From the NCBI RefSeq assembly GCF_026914185.1, contig NC_070565.1:682001-746000 (forward strand): 64,000 nt of DNA, read 5' to 3'. A program made the position numbers and the translations under genes. This DNA comes from Puccinia triticina. Lineage: Eukaryota; Basidiomycota; Pucciniomycetes; Pucciniales; Pucciniaceae. Below are positions 33,262-45,514 of this stretch, in pieces (position 1 is the stretch's first letter; each line of letters starts with the position of its first letter). The notes beneath the pieces are model-generated. The model searched no databases and was not told the DNA's origin. It worked only from the letters and a program-made list of their open reading frames with translations.

Positions 33262-34509
33262 CTTATGGACAATCCCAGAAGCAGCCATCTCATCTGATCT
33301 TTCTCTTTTACTCCTTTTACGCCTTGTTCTGTTTTTGTTTTGTATTATGGACCAATATTAACAAATAATATAATTTCCTCACAAAAACATGTGAAACATG
33401 TGAAAAATGAGAGTGCAACGTAACAAGCTTAATAATTATGTGCAAAGGGAAAAAAAAATGAGTGAGATGAAGGACTTGGTCTTGAAATGCTGATTGACCT
33501 CCGATCTATTCAGAGGACATGAAAAACTCCGGTGTCAATTGTTGAGGGGTGTCGCACACAGGGATCCAGGATGTCACAGGCTCTGGGTTTGGATTTGGAG
33601 CGTCGCGGGTGTGGGCTGGGTGGTAGTCCGACTCGTCCGAGTCTGAGGGGATACAACATATATTTACATAATACATACAAGGATTCCGGGATCGGGATTG
33701 GATCCGGGATTCTAGAGCAAATGGCCGTAAGCTCCAGTATAGAGCTGCCCTCGCATGCACAACCCGATCCCACCTCTACAGTGCAGGGATTGGGGGTCCA
33801 TAGGTCCTCTCTCCGGCCCTTTGCACAGTCCTCCTCGCCCTCGTCTTTCTCCCTTCCTTGAACCAATCTTCCCTCGCCAGCAACCATCAGTCTCCCTTCC
33901 AAACTCCCATCTTATCCTGCCAAGCTCGACACCCAAGTCTGCCTGCACGCAGTGCGAAGTGGACAGCTTCGCGGCTCACTACCGCTCCTCGCCATGAGGG
34001 CTTGCTAAGCTCAATAAGTTGCTAGTAGGCCTTGCTGAAATTCAGAATTTCTTGCGCTTACCACCCCGAGGGAGGCCCAGTCGGTTGGGAACTTGACCTG
34101 CAAACGCGTGCCAAGCCGTATCCTTTGTCAAGCCTGCGTCGAGCGCAAGGCCAGAAGAAGAACAGGGCAAATCGTTTAATGTGCCCTCGGCTCGGATAAA
34201 CCATGCCACTCATCGAATTCAATCAGTCCGTTCCCTTCCTGTTACTTTCCGGCTCTCTCCCACAAGCGGCACGTATCATTATGCTTAGGCCGTGGTTCGG
34301 TCGAAAAGAGGCACATCCCCGGTCAGGAGTATGTACTCAGCTCGGGGCGGATAGCGATTGATATGCATATCGGGACAAGAAATTACGAATAAAACCCCTC
34401 CGACACGCACTACGGATTTTTTAGAGACCAGTGTAATGTAGAATAATGTGCCTGGGGGTGTTTTTTCTTTTTTTTTTTTTTGCCGAGTGGGTCATCTGCT
34501 TCGGTTCGG
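33262..34509. other. no gene; dispersed repeat and decayed duplicate flank
   Basis: 33,660-33,804 is the inverted partner of the repeat at 28,285. The rest of 33,480-33,900 contains a GGATTCCGGGATCGGGATTGG-like palindromic patch. From about 34,180 the sequence is a decayed copy of the upstream region of the phosphatase-like gene (see 24,459-26,208). Confidence 0.5.
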
Positions 34510-35290
34510 GCCTTTCAAGTTTCCAAGATGAAATCGTCCAAATCAGAATAGACATCACCTTTAGTGTCCTCAACGTGTTTCAAGTTTTTACTTGGAATGA
34601 ATCCGAGGACCTCGGGCACCATGTCACCTCTATCAATTGTCCACATACCCAGCTCACAAGCGCCTCCGTCAGCTATCCTCACCGCACACATCCAATATTG
34701 CTTACCAAGTATGGCCTCATCCTGGCAGTCTGGAGTCTTGGGAACCTTTCATCTGCTACATTTGTCAAGGGGCCGGTCATTGTGCACACGCATTTCGGCG
34801 ATGCCTGCATCTTCAACCCATACAAAATGCCGACGCACATCAAGGGATTAGCCAAACACACAGTCGCCGACGCTATGCCCCATCCTCCTTCTTTCACGCC
34901 TAAAATCAAATGGAAAACACTGATTGTTATTAACGTTGATGTGAGTAAATCATGCTACCCCTTGCTTAGATTTACACGGTGAAGAGTTGCTGATCCCCAA
35001 ACAATCCATGAATGTCACCACCACACTGTGTCGACAGGGGACACTTATCAATAAACATTCTGATTATCCCAAAGCCAAAAGGGTGCTGACAGATTTGGCC
35101 AAGAACATACAAAAAAAAATTTGGGTGATCACTGACAAAAATCTACAGAGCCTAGAGAGTACAAAGATATTCCACACCTCAACTTAGCGGCAGAGCACGG
35201 GTCCGTACTGCGTATGTGGCAAAATTACGGGACCACAGTAGAGAAGAAAGCTGTGCTTCTGCATGTGAAAGCTCTTCCTTTACTGGAGGA
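34510..35290 (+). pseudogene. decayed phosphatase-like copy, N-terminal half
   Basis: This is a duplicate of the promoter and first half of the gene at 26,275. The leader block GTCAGCTA..ACCGCACACATCCA is kept but the start codon is gone (ATATTGC). A signal-peptide-like GLILAVWSLGNLSSATF remains. At the active site LIVLDND has become LIVINVD: the nucleophile Asp is Asn. The donor GTGAGT at 34,941 is still present, as is the LNLAAEHGSVLRMW block near 35,180, but frames shift between these. The similarity stops near 35,290, where transposon DNA begins; the C-terminal half reappears at 45,515. Confidence 0.78.
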
Positions 35291-35589
35291 CAAAGCTTTG
35301 CGCAAAAATGGGCCTATACTATACTCTACTATAACCGGGCCTTTCTGTTATTGTATAGGTCTGGTTGTACCAACCTATACTAATAAATGTACTAGTATTG
35401 GCCCGTATAGTATTCTGTGGTTTTTCTCTGAAACAAAAATACAGGTATAGTAACTTTTTTTAAGAGAAAAGTGGCCAAGGGCCTGGGACTGAAGAAGGGT
35501 GAGCTGAAGAAGATCAGGAGCACAGAATGCTCAGTTTCAGCCAGCTACTGTATTAGAGCTAGCTGAACAAATATAAAATAAACAATATG

Positions 35590-35995
35590 TATCCTTTTGT
35601 AAAAAGAAGAAAAAAACCCTTCCTTTACGCAAATAAAGGTGAGTATAAAAAAGGAAGAAAGTGCTTCCTTTACCTAAAAAAGAACCTCTCTGCTCAAGTA
35701 GCGCACAGATGCGCAATAAAAACTTGGAAGAGCTATAATTTAGTATCCTTTGACAAAAAACGTGTTTACGCAGTAAGAATACTTCTCACTTATGCGCGAG
35801 AAACTATAGGTAATATGATCAAAAGTAAAGAATACAAGCTCATCCTGAAAAAAAGGAGGAAAGCGCTCTACCTGCGAATTACGCTCATCCTGGGAAAAAA
35901 AGAGGAAATAGCTCCACCTGCGAATTAAATTGCTCATCATGAAAAAGGGAGAGCGCTCTACCTAAGAATTGCAAATACAAAGCGCTCATCCTAGA
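35590..35995. repeat. AT-rich minisatellite
   Basis: Units of about 45-55 bp, such as GCTCATCCTGAAAAAAAGG followed by AAAGCGCTCTACCTGCGAAT, repeat at least four times at 35,837-35,995; an earlier related unit has CCTTCCTTTACGCAAATAAA. The Lys-rich open frame over it is an artefact. Confidence 0.65.
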
Positions 35996-36185
35996 CAGAA
36001 AAAATAATGATTCTTCCCAATAATGCTGAGCCTCTAGAGAAGAAATTGACTATAAATACAAGGATTATTCCTGAGTAAAAGGATCCCCATCTTCATTCAC
36101 CCTGACACTGAACATTGCACCTTCCCCTTGATTATACCTTTGATTGAAAGTCCACCTGCTCCGTTGTCTGACTCTGTGTGAAGTG

Positions 36186-36970
36186 TTAGAATTTAGTCTG
36201 AATTGCTGTAAAATGAGAACCAGGCTAAAGAGACAAGATTAGATCAACAATGAGGAAGAAAAGGATAAAAAGAGAAAAAGAATTTACCACCACGAGAGAT
36301 CTGATAATCTAGAGACAACCTGAGACAAGAGTGAAGAGACAGAGTAGGAGAACAAGGACACTGAGATGACAGAAGGAATAAGATGAGAAGAAAAGAAGGG
36401 AGATTAGCCGAGGACGGGAGGACCGAGGATGTCGTCAATCTTTTCTCACCAAATTGAGATTTGAGCCAAGAGAGATAGGGAAGAAGTCTTGAGCGATGTC
36501 AAGACTTGAGGATTGAGGTCTTGAGCGATGTCGAGACTTGAGGATTGAGGTCTTGAGCGATGTCGAGACAGAGGAGCGAACAGAAGAGATAGTTGAAGCG
36601 GACAGAAGAGCACTTGGGCTGAGAAGTCTCAGGCCTTTCACAGGGCTGTTGCGGCGAAAACTCAACATGAAGTTCAAAAAAATTTTCAAGCGCTATTCTA
36701 CGACTCGCTGAACAAACCCTTGCGGTTCCCTTCCAGGAAACTCAGTACAGACTTCCCATAGGTAAAAGTATAACAGTAAAACTAGTGAGTCTTCCTAGTT
36801 TCCTTCTCATAGAAATCCTTCCTCTGAAGGTATCTACCAGGGTATCTTGCAAACCAAACCTGATTACCAGGCCCCCGCTTAATCAGGCACTCCAACACCC
36901 CTGCTTAGCAGGCCCTGATAATTTACGGAGGGCACTTAAATACCCTTAGCTCTTTGAGTTAAGCCCCTCC
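36186..36970. repeat. possible LTR remains with 32-bp tandem repeat
   Basis: Begins TGTTAGAATTTAGTCTG, a form seen at LTR starts; purine-rich. At 36,485-36,566 the unit TCTTGAGCGATGTCGAGACT plus TGAGGATTGAGG is present almost three times. A TATA-like TATAAATACAAGG lies just upstream at 36,051. No opposite end or target duplication was found. Confidence 0.35.
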
Positions 36971-37399
36971 GTGATAAAAATATATTCTTTTTAAATTAGA
37001 TTTGGTATTTTATCCATTTCATCCTTGCGCTATTATCATATTTTGCAGCCTGCGTAGCTAGAAGACTATCACCTTGGCATCGCCGCCGCTGACACTCAGG
37101 GACTCAGAACAGCAGATCAGAAGTCTCCAGAGGAGCAGGTCAGACTACTATGGGCTCGGAACTAAGTGGTGTCTGTATTTCATGTGGGGACAGATGAAAC
37201 ATATAGAGGAAAAGGGGCCTAAAGAGGGGCTTAAAGAGGGGCCTGGGTGGCTGAAGGACCCTGATGGAAAGAAAAGGAACAAAAGAGAAATAAGCCCTCT
37301 TCTGGACATGGGGCATAATACTAATGTTTTTTGCCCCTGGTTACCACAATAGCGCACTTAACCAGGTGTAAACATAAGGCAATTACATGTGGGCTCCTG

Positions 37400-37632
37400 A
37401 TGATTGTACAGGCAAACCATGCCACCTACCTGGTCCTTGTGGTTATAGCAAGGGTTTATTTAGGAACACCAGGTAGGTCTTGTTCTGTTGAGAGATTGTT
37501 CTCTGTGGCTCCAGACGTGGTCATCTGTTCCCTTCAACTACTTCAAAATCCTTCAGCAGCCTTATGTGACTTTGTGAGGATTTTCCCCTCTCAGGGGACT
37601 TTGCTGAGGCTGGAAAGGCTTTGGGTGCTCTG
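37400..37632 (+). pseudogene. hAT transposase dimerisation-domain fragment
   Basis: The frame reads VIARVYLGTPGRSCSVERLF followed by SVAPDVV, matching the hATC core (small residues, then S-VERLFS). No other transposase part is recognisable nearby, and this copy is not closely similar to the hAT transposases at 38 and 44 kb. Confidence 0.55.
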
Positions 37633-37862
37633 ATCCCCAATCCCAAGAAATAGATAGATTTCATCCCTACTGAGTAGTGGTACTGGATACATCTGGCCAG
37701 TATAGTATTGAATTTTTTTTATTTCTTCCTTCATTTGGATATAGTATTTTCAAAAAAGAAAATCCTCATGTAATTGGATATAGTATTAAAAATTCATTAT
37801 GGAAAATGAAAATAAAATTACTTTTATTGGACCAGAAAAAATACAATAACTATACTATACCA

Positions 37863-39657
37863 TAAGGAATGCCTTCGGGTACCCCATGGGGGGTACCTGG
37901 CACCCGCAGGCAGGTACCCCCTCACACCCGCCTTGCACCCGCCAAGCGGTGCCGGATGCGGTGTTGGGTGTCTGTTTTTGGTGAAAAAGTGCCCGGTACC
38001 CAGATACCTCTAGGGGTACCCCCCCGTACACCCCGCCCCGCCAGGGGGACGTGCAGGGGGGCGGGGTATATGGGTTGGGGTGGCTGGTTGGAAATTGGAT
38101 AGATATCAGCAATATCCCTTCCTTCCACCAACCTCCACTGACATATCAACCACCATGCGACCAACTTGCAGCCAACAGAGGCTCCAGAAATCAGGAACAA
38201 GTTCGAACTCATCATCTCAAAATCCCCCTGAAAACCTAGACGACGACGACCCAGCCACATCAGGAGGACTTTGCCCAACGACGGACAAGGAGGAGTTAAG
38301 TAAGTAGGCTGATTGATTCTTTTGAGTATCAAACCCAAAAAGGTACGGTGTTGACCGCAAGTTTTACCTGGATGAGTCCAACTTTTTCTTGGCACGCCAT
38401 TTGGTTGAGGTCCTCAATCTCTTCCATGAGATCACTTTACAGGTATCTGTATCTGGTTTGGCATGTTTGGAAAATATAGTTGTATTCATCAACCAAATCA
38501 CTGAACACTTATCAACAACTATCAAGAACAACAAGGAATTTCCTCCAGCTTTGAGGAATGCATGCTGAATTGGATTGAAGATAACAAACAAGTATTACAG
38601 TTTGACCGACTCATCTCCTCTCTACAGAATTGCGATTTGTAAGTCTCTTGTTCCTTGATTATTTAAAGGTTTAATATTTATTGACTTGCAGTTTTTTTTG
38701 GCGGGGTTCAGTCCTACACCCCTCGTTTTGGGACAAGCACTTCAAATTAGCAAACTGGGAGCCTGATTGGATCTCCAAGGCGATACGCCTTGCACGGGAC
38801 ATGTGGGTTTCTCATTACAAGCCACGAACATTACTGACTCCCTCTGCTACAATGGATCCTGCCTCCAAGGTAAGTCCCAAACTTCATTCTTAATTATTTG
38901 TTGAACAATTGATCTAACATCATCTAATATTTCACAGCCTAGGACTGGTATGCTTTCTGGCCTCAGTGAAGCTGCGGCGGCCCGAGGCGGCAATAGGTCA
39001 TCCAATGCATTGGATGTGTGGCTTGCTGGAGGACTTGTCCTGGAAGGTAACGAATCTGTAAATCCACTCCAGTGGTGGACCCAGCAGAAGCGTGCCGGCA
39101 ACTCGCACGGTGGTCTTGTCCACATGGCACTGGATGTTTTAAGTTGCCCAGGTAAGTTTCTCTCTGTTCATTGTGGCTTTCATTAACTAATCTCAGCGCT
39201 TCTCTCAACCTCTCAGGAACATCTGTTGATGTCAAGAGGTCATTCAGCTTTGGAGCCAGTTATGTTACATCACGCAGGCACAGGCTTACAGCAAAGTCAG
39301 TCAGTCGCGGGATGACTGTTGCTTTGTACTTGAAGAACAACAAGATCAATCCAGAAGCTTTAGCCGATTGGAAAGGAGAAATCACTTTGAAGAAAAAGAT
39401 GCAGCAGAAAGCAAAAAGAAAGGTGGCAGAGGTAGATGACAATTGACTGCCATTTTTTTTTTTTTTTTTTCATTTTTTTTTCTATATATATGAAATTAAG
39501 CGCTCTTTATGCAGTAAAAAGTGGGGGGTACCCCCCAAATACACCCGCCGCACCCGCCAGGCGATGCCGGATGCGGTGCCGGGTGTGGGGTTTGGGTCAA
39601 AAAACAACCAGGTACCCGGGTGCCAACGGGTACCCGTGTTCTCTGGGGCATTCCTTA
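37863..39657 (+). mobile_element. internally deleted hAT element, 8-bp TSD
   Basis: Ends TAAGGAATGCC and GGCATTCCTTA fit the hAT terminus pattern (YARNG). CTATACCA flanks both sides (37,855-37,862 and 39,658-39,665). Subterminal regions are rich in GGGTACC and CACCCGCC on both sides. It is 1,795 bp long and encodes only the C-terminal half of a transposase. Confidence 0.88.
38154..39446 (+). pseudogene. C-terminal hAT transposase, truncated
   Basis: A short first exon (ATG 38,154; polar, ends near 38,303) is joined to the C-terminal half of a hAT transposase. Recognisable parts are LNLFHEITLQVS (about 38,410), LTDSSPLYRIAIF (near 38,600), FKLANWEPDWISKAIRLARD (38,740), NPLQWWTQQ and LVHMALDVLSCP (39,060-39,150) and the dimerisation core SVDVKRSFSFGA (39,220). 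Introns are visible after the SPLYR block and within 38,870-38,940 and 39,152-39,217. The catalytic N-terminal half with the DDE aspartates and a zinc finger is absent, so it cannot be active alone. It may bind other transposase molecules through hATC; that is inference. Confidence 0.7.
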
Positions 39658-40199
39658 CTATACCACTATCTGTATAGTAAAAACCCATTGTTGCTTTGAG
39701 CCATTGTACCTTGATCCTCTCACAAGGCCTAAATCAGCGGGAAGAATTCTAACTGAAACCAATTGGAAATCATTGTCCATTTGTTGCCCTCACAGCCAAA
39801 TGGGAGATGGAAGTGGTTCTTGGAGAATGCTCTATAACATATCAGCAACGGTGTAAGCGCTGCGCAGCGCTAAAAAAAGCGCGGATATAGTGCAGCGCAG
39901 CGCGACCCCGCTACAAGGCAATCCAAAATAGCGCTAGCGCTAGCGCATCCCGCTATCGCTAGCGCTATAATTAGCGGTTAAAACTTCCTCCCAGATCCCC
40001 AAAGCGCAAGCGCAGCGCAAAAATCAGCGCTATCGCTAAAAAACTGCGCGGTAAAAGCGCAAGCGCGAGTCAACGCGCTACATGATAGCAATCAGCGCGC
40101 TTCACGCTATCTCCGCGCTGCGTATTCCGCAGCGCGCTTCAAGCTATCTCCACGCAGTGCATCCAACATTAGCCCTAATGGTAATATAGTTATACTAGC

Positions 40200-40326
40200 A
40201 CGGTTCACATAGGCAATTTTTAACCTTGCTGATTTTATAAATCAGCAAGCCTTCCCAGCCAAATTGGCTGGGACCGTGGGATAAACTTTATTTCGGTCTT
40301 GCTGATTTCGGCCCTACGTGAACCGT
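40200..40326. mobile_element. 127-bp MITE nested in hAT copy C
   Basis: Ends ACGGTTCACATAGGC and inverse ACGGTTCACGTAGGGC, with inner AACCTTGCTGATTT and its inverse. No coding content. Confidence 0.6.
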
Positions 40327-40518
40327 CCTACTCCCTGGATGAATTAGGTTTGCTTATCAGGGCTGATTATACCGGTTACATTGTGAGATACCAGCTAAAC
40401 GGACCCTGAGATAACACCTACCTTACCTTGCCCTGCATCAAATTCACACTTTCTTTCTTAAATTTTTGATATCCCACATACTTCCCTTCCTCCAAACCCA
40501 TCCAAGATAACCGTGGCA

Positions 40519-43500
40519 ATGGTAGGCGAAATAGAAGAAGCCCCATCAACTCCCCCAAATAATAATTAATCCAATCATCATGGCTCTGAGACAAACTCTG
40601 TTCGCCGTGAATCCACTCGTCTGCGCACACCTATCTCCCGCCCTGGTTACATAGCCACCTCCCATGATTCTTGCTGTGCCGTTATTGCCCCAAATAACCC
40701 CAAGAAGAAGAAGAAAGTCCCTGCCACTGTGATCAAGGTCCACGATCCATCTGATGCTGAATCTGAGCCAGACGATATCACTGATACTGCTACCAAATCT
40801 GGTCAAGATATTGAAAACAAGGACGGCCAGCAGGTGAGTTTATCACAAACTAGCGGGAAATCCATATTGCTTTTATGTGTATTTTTTTTATATATTTTGT
40901 CTTATTTTGCGATATTTTTAGGTATTCTCAGGGGTGACGCAAGTTTCCAAACGCACTGGACAGAAAGTCCGAGTAGATACCGCACAGGACTCCGATGATG
41001 CAAATTCAAAGGTGACTGGTTTGAAAAAGGAAGACAAAGATGTTGACAAGGATGGATATCAGCGTATTAAGCTGTACTTCTACCCTCAGGGCAAAGGTCC
41101 AAAGCAGGTAAGTTGATTCTAATCTTTTGGATTGTCTAACTGATCAGATTGATAATTTTCATAACCACAGGAGGCTGGTTCCGATGCATTCACATGTAAA
41201 TGGTGCCCCAACCAATTCAAAGCATCATCCTGATCAAACTACAACCTCAAAAGTCACAGGGATGGTGCCACTTGCGGTAATTCTCGACCCCGATCGGCCT
41301 GTCCTGGGAGTGCTAAGGCCATTGAAGCTGGTGCCTTACTTCCCCCAACTGCTGTTGAGATTGCTTTGGAAAAGGTCCAAGAAAAGTTGTCCGGATCTGG
41401 TACTCTGGTTGCCTACACAACGAAAGGCAGATTTGACAACAACACTTTGAACAAGCTTCTGGTTGTCTGGCTTGTCCAACAGTCTCTTCCTTGGCTCAGA
41501 ATTGAAGATTTTCTCTTGCAGGTTTGTTTTGACTTTTGTCTCAGCAACACACAGTTGAATTCCCGTGTTTGGGCTGCTTTGCATGCCCATCAACTCTACA
41601 TGGAGCAACACTCCATGGTCATCAAAAATATTCTTGTATGTATCTTTATTTTTTACTCCGACTTTGGTGGTCTTCCACTGATGTGAACTCTTATTACAGG
41701 AGTCCAACTCAAAAATATCAATTGTATCCGATGTGTGGACTACTAAGGGCAGCCACAAAGCATTTCTCGGTATAACCTGCTGTTATATTGATCAAAGCTG
41801 GAAGTATGTATGTTGACATCTTGCTATCAAGTATGTTTCATGGCATCACAATGGCAAGTATTTGGCCACCCCGTTTGCCAACGTGCTAGTCAAGCACAAT
41901 CTGCATCATAAGATAAGTCATTTAGATTATTTTGACTTCTTGATCATAAATAAACTAACCATACTCAATTAATACGTCATTGCCCAGACAACCGATTTGG
42001 GAAGCAACAATTTCACAATGGCACAAGGGGTAGCCAACATATTTCGTACTGTTGATTCAACCAATTGGGAAGTTGCCAGCAATCATCATTGATGTATATG
42101 TCACGTGATTGCCTTGATCCTCGGAGCTGGATTGAAGGCGCTCAATATCTCAAAGAAAATGGTCCGGCCAGAAAAGACCAATAAGTATTTCCCAGTTGTT
42201 GGCAGCATTGCTGAGGAGGATGAGACTGCTGGGAACAAAGAACTCACTGAAGATATAGTTGAGGTTACAACTGAGCTCTCTGAAGACAAGGATGTTGATC
42301 CGGATGATGCCAAAAAAGTGTCTTCCCAACCCGGATGGGAGAACAAGGATCAGGATGAGGATCTCAACAACAATGAATTGGGTATTGGTTTCACATTAAA
42401 AAAGGTAAGTAGGACTATTTGCTTCACAACACCGGTGCAATAAATCATCAAGCTGATATCAAGCTACTATAGATTGACTACATATGCCGTAGGATAGCTT
42501 CCTCCTCTCAAAAGCAGGCTGAGTGGAAGCTATGGGCTTCTAAGCTGGGCTACGAAGGTCGTGGAGTGATTGGTGGCTATGGAATTCAATGGAATATAGC
42601 TTACGACAGTCGTCAGCGGGCTTACAAGGGCAGGAAGGTCTGCAAAATGATTCATCTAATCTGATTTGATTGTTCAAACTTTCTGACTTCAATTAATTAT
42701 CTCATCAGGTGATCAAGCAGCTACTTGATAACGAGTTTGAAAGCTGCATAGGCAAACCGGCCAAGAAAAACTTCTTCCGGTCATACGACTTGACCACAAA
42801 TGAATGGGAGGATATCAATAAGTTAAATGGTGTCTTGAAGGTTGGCGGTCCTTTTATTTCTAGTAGATACTCACATTAATCATCACTGATTTCACTTTTG
42901 AGTTGAATTCTATATACAGGACTTTTTGGAACTGACCAAAAGGATGGAGGGCGACGGGCCCAAATTGCCGATGGTCATCTACGAATACTTGCGAGTGATT
43001 GATTCCTTGGAAAAGAAGAAGGGAGCGGCAATCTTGACCGCACTTGAACCCATGTTTACCCCAATGCTCACGGTGACTAAGAAGTACCTTGACCTGGCTC
43101 TAGCTTGCAACACGGTGTGGAACTCCGACCGGTGCTGGGCCGTCGGCAGTTACTGGAAGGGAGAGTTGCGTTGTGCGCTGCCTTCGCGGTGGTCTGGAAA
43201 AGAGATGAGGAATTGAGGATAGCGGAAGCTGGAGGGGGGATTTGTTGAGAGACGACAAGGTGTAGATTCCTGTTGGCGGTAGTTTGTTGTTGAGGATCTG
43301 AAGGGGAAAAAAAGTCCGGCAAAGAGGGCCGGAAGATGTGATCTAAATAAGGGATTCGGGGAAATGGGACTCAAAGTGCTGAGAGTTTGAACTCAGAAGA
43401 CACACGGACTCAGAGAAGGATCAATAAGATCAAGATTCTGGATGGATGATCTGAAAAGCCAAAAGAAAAGGGTTCAGACGAAGTCCATGCCGCCCCATCA

Positions 43501-44520
43501 TCTGAGTTCAAACTGAACTCAGACTCTGGGAGCTGTGACATGTATGGACAGGTCATCATACACCTGCGCGCCTCTGCGCACGCAAAAACAAAACAAGAAG
43601 GAAAAGAAAACAACACTAAAACAAAGAAAACACACAACAACACACCAACCCACCACCTACATCTCCATCCAAAAGCGCGCATATAAGAAAAAAGAAAAGA
43701 CAAGACAAGAAAAAGAAGGAAGAGACAAAACAGACAAAAAGAAGGAAAAAAAAAGGGGGGGGGGAGGAGATCCTGAAACGTCTTGAGGATCTTGAGGACT
43801 GAGTTCTTGAGACTGGGGGATGAAAGCTGACTATCTTGAGGACTGGATACACTCCACGCGTTGCGGATTTGATCTGAATCACCGCCTGTACCATTTGGTG
43901 CACCACAACGGTCATCATTGTCACATTCCTACATCCGGCATGGCGCATGATGCTTTTCACAATGCAACTCAAGACACACTTTGCACGGATCACCAATTTA
44001 ATCAAACAGACGTTTGAAAATTGCAAAGCATATCTCAAGTCGATACAACCCGAATCAACCCCACCAAAGACGACCCAATCAGATACCAATGCAACCCCCT
44101 CTGAGTCAGAAACCGACGGGGAAGATTTTAACTACTACCCTACTAATTCAACTACAATTGAGATTAATACCGAACTCAAGCGCTACAACAAGGGAGACTT
44201 CCCAATGGCAAAAAAAGGGGATATTCTGGCCTGGTGGAAGGTGAGCATGAAGTGTTTCCCTGGCGCGTTGATTTTTACTGATATTGTTTTGATAGCTGCA
44301 TACCAAGGATTTCCCGGTTCTAGGATCTCTGGCAAGAGATTACCTATCCTGCCCGGCAAGCTCGGCTAGCGTGGAGCATACCTTCTCGGCAGCCGCAAGG
44401 GTCTGCGCTTCCGGGAGGTCAGGCCTTGCTATACAAACAATAGAAAGTTGTATAAGCAGTCACATGTGGCTGCGTAATGGGGTGAAACTAGCTGGGTCTT
44501 TCTCGGATCGTCAAGATGTC
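40519..44520 (+). pseudogene. BED-finger hAT transposase, broken
   Basis: Multi-exon transposase on the plus strand. In order: a basic/acidic N terminus from ATG 40,519 and a BED-type finger near 41,190-41,265 (CKWC then NLKSHRDGATC). Then come LLVVWLVQQSLPWLRIEDF (41,457), SDVWTTKGSHKAF (about 41,725), TTDLGSNNFTMAQG (about 41,990), CHVIALILGAGL (42,100), MEGDGPKLPMVIYEYL (42,944), TFLHPAWRMMLF (about 43,920) and the dimerisation domain ASVEHTFSAAARVCASGR (44,358). In-frame stops: TAA 40,567, TGA 41,231 inside the finger, TGA 42,090 just before CHVI. A solo LTR splits the frame at 43,116. All three stops can arise by C to T change. Confidence 0.82.
43116..43907. mobile_element. solo LTR inside the hAT transposase
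   Basis: 792 bp starting TGTGGAACTCC and ending GTGCACCACA, flanked by ACGG at 43,112-43,115 and 43,908-43,911. Removing it rejoins the transposase reading (LALACNTV to IIVTFLHPAW). It holds purine-rich DNA and a G-run near 43,756. Orientation is unclear. Its terminal pentanucleotides (TGTGG/CCACA) resemble those of the Ty3 LTR at 46,459. Confidence 0.75.
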
Positions 44521-45427
44521 AAGGGTGAAAGCGCTGCGCTTCAAAAAGCGCAGCGCAGCGTGAAGCGCAGCGGTTTTGGTGGCCGCTGCGCTGCGCTGAA
44601 AGTAGCGGCCCCGCCCGCTGCGCTACCGCTTTTTGGGTCTGGCAAGAAGCAGGGACCCGCTACTTTCAGCGGTAGCGCAGCGGAACCATCGCTGCGCTAC
44701 CGCTTTTTGAGCTGGCCGCGTAGCGCTCCCCCGCTGCCAGCCAAAAAAGCGCAGCGCAGCGCAAAGCGCAGCTGTTTTGGTGGCCGCTGCGCGCCGCTGA
44801 AAGGAGTGGCCCCGCCCGCTGCGCTACCGCTTTTTGGGTCGGGAAAAAAGCGGGACCCCGCTATTTTCAGCGGTAGCGCAGCGGGACTGGCGCTGCGCTA
44901 CCGCTTTTTGGGCTGACCGCGCAGCGGTTCCCCGCTGCGCTGCGCTAAAAGACCGCTTTTTTGTAGCGCAGCGCAGCGTTTCAGCCTTGAAGATGTGATC
45001 AACCACTCCGAGCAAAACATAAAATTTCAAAGGTACAAAAACAAGGGCATCCAGAAATGCCATGCTGCTAGAACTTAATTTTGTTTCTTGCTTTTCTCAT
45101 TCTTCCATATCTGAAATCGAGATTTTCTGCGCTATTTTTAGCGCTAAGCGCGATTTCCGCTTATTTGGACCTTGAGAATTCAATAGCGGGATTTTTATTG
45201 CAGCGCTTTATTTAGCGCGAAGCGCGCTTCTTGCGCTAAAATCAAGCGCCGCACCGCTAAAAAAACACTAATTTAGCGCGCTACCACTGTGTGGGTTTTC
45301 CACCCGTGAACAGATAGCGGCAGCGCTAGCGGGCCTTGTGCTATAGGAAAGCGCAGCGCAGCGGCTCAAAATCCCGCTGCGCTACCCGCTTCGCCGCGCT
45401 ACAGGTAGCGCAGCGCTTACACCGTTG
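44521..45427. repeat. GCGC-rich subterminal repeats of hAT copy C
   Basis: Blocks such as AAAAAGCGCAGCGCAGCG and GCTGCGCTACCGCTTTTTGG repeat, alternate with their inverses and form two diverged 220-bp direct copies (about 44,545-44,760 and 44,745-44,960). The open frames here are artefacts of the repeat. Confidence 0.8.
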
Positions 45428-45514
45428 ATATCAGCATAAAAACAAAGACCGTGAGTCAATGATGAATACAAAAAAACTCTGAAGTATCTCCAGAATTGCT
45501 GATATTCAGTTATA

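Larger units (their letters stand above)
39846..45427 (+). mobile_element. 5.6-kb hAT transposon (copy C), 7-bp TSD
   Basis: The 24-bp ends CAACGGTGTAAGCGCTGCG... are perfect inverse copies at 39,846 and 45,427, flanked by ATATCAG (39,839-39,845 and 45,428-45,434). An eighth flanking base does not match. Subterminal zones 39,870-40,170 and 44,521-45,420 are built from AGCGC/GCGCT words on both strands. The centre encodes a broken BED-hAT transposase. A small MITE (40,200) and a solo LTR (43,116) are nested inside. Confidence 0.9.

Noticed and set aside
43535..43786. Lys/Thr-rich open frame
   Set aside because: Low-complexity A-rich sequence inside the solo LTR.
44371..44916. 181-aa plus-strand open frame
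   Set aside because: Only the first 50 codons are real (hAT dimerisation domain); the rest is translation of GCGC subterminal repeats.
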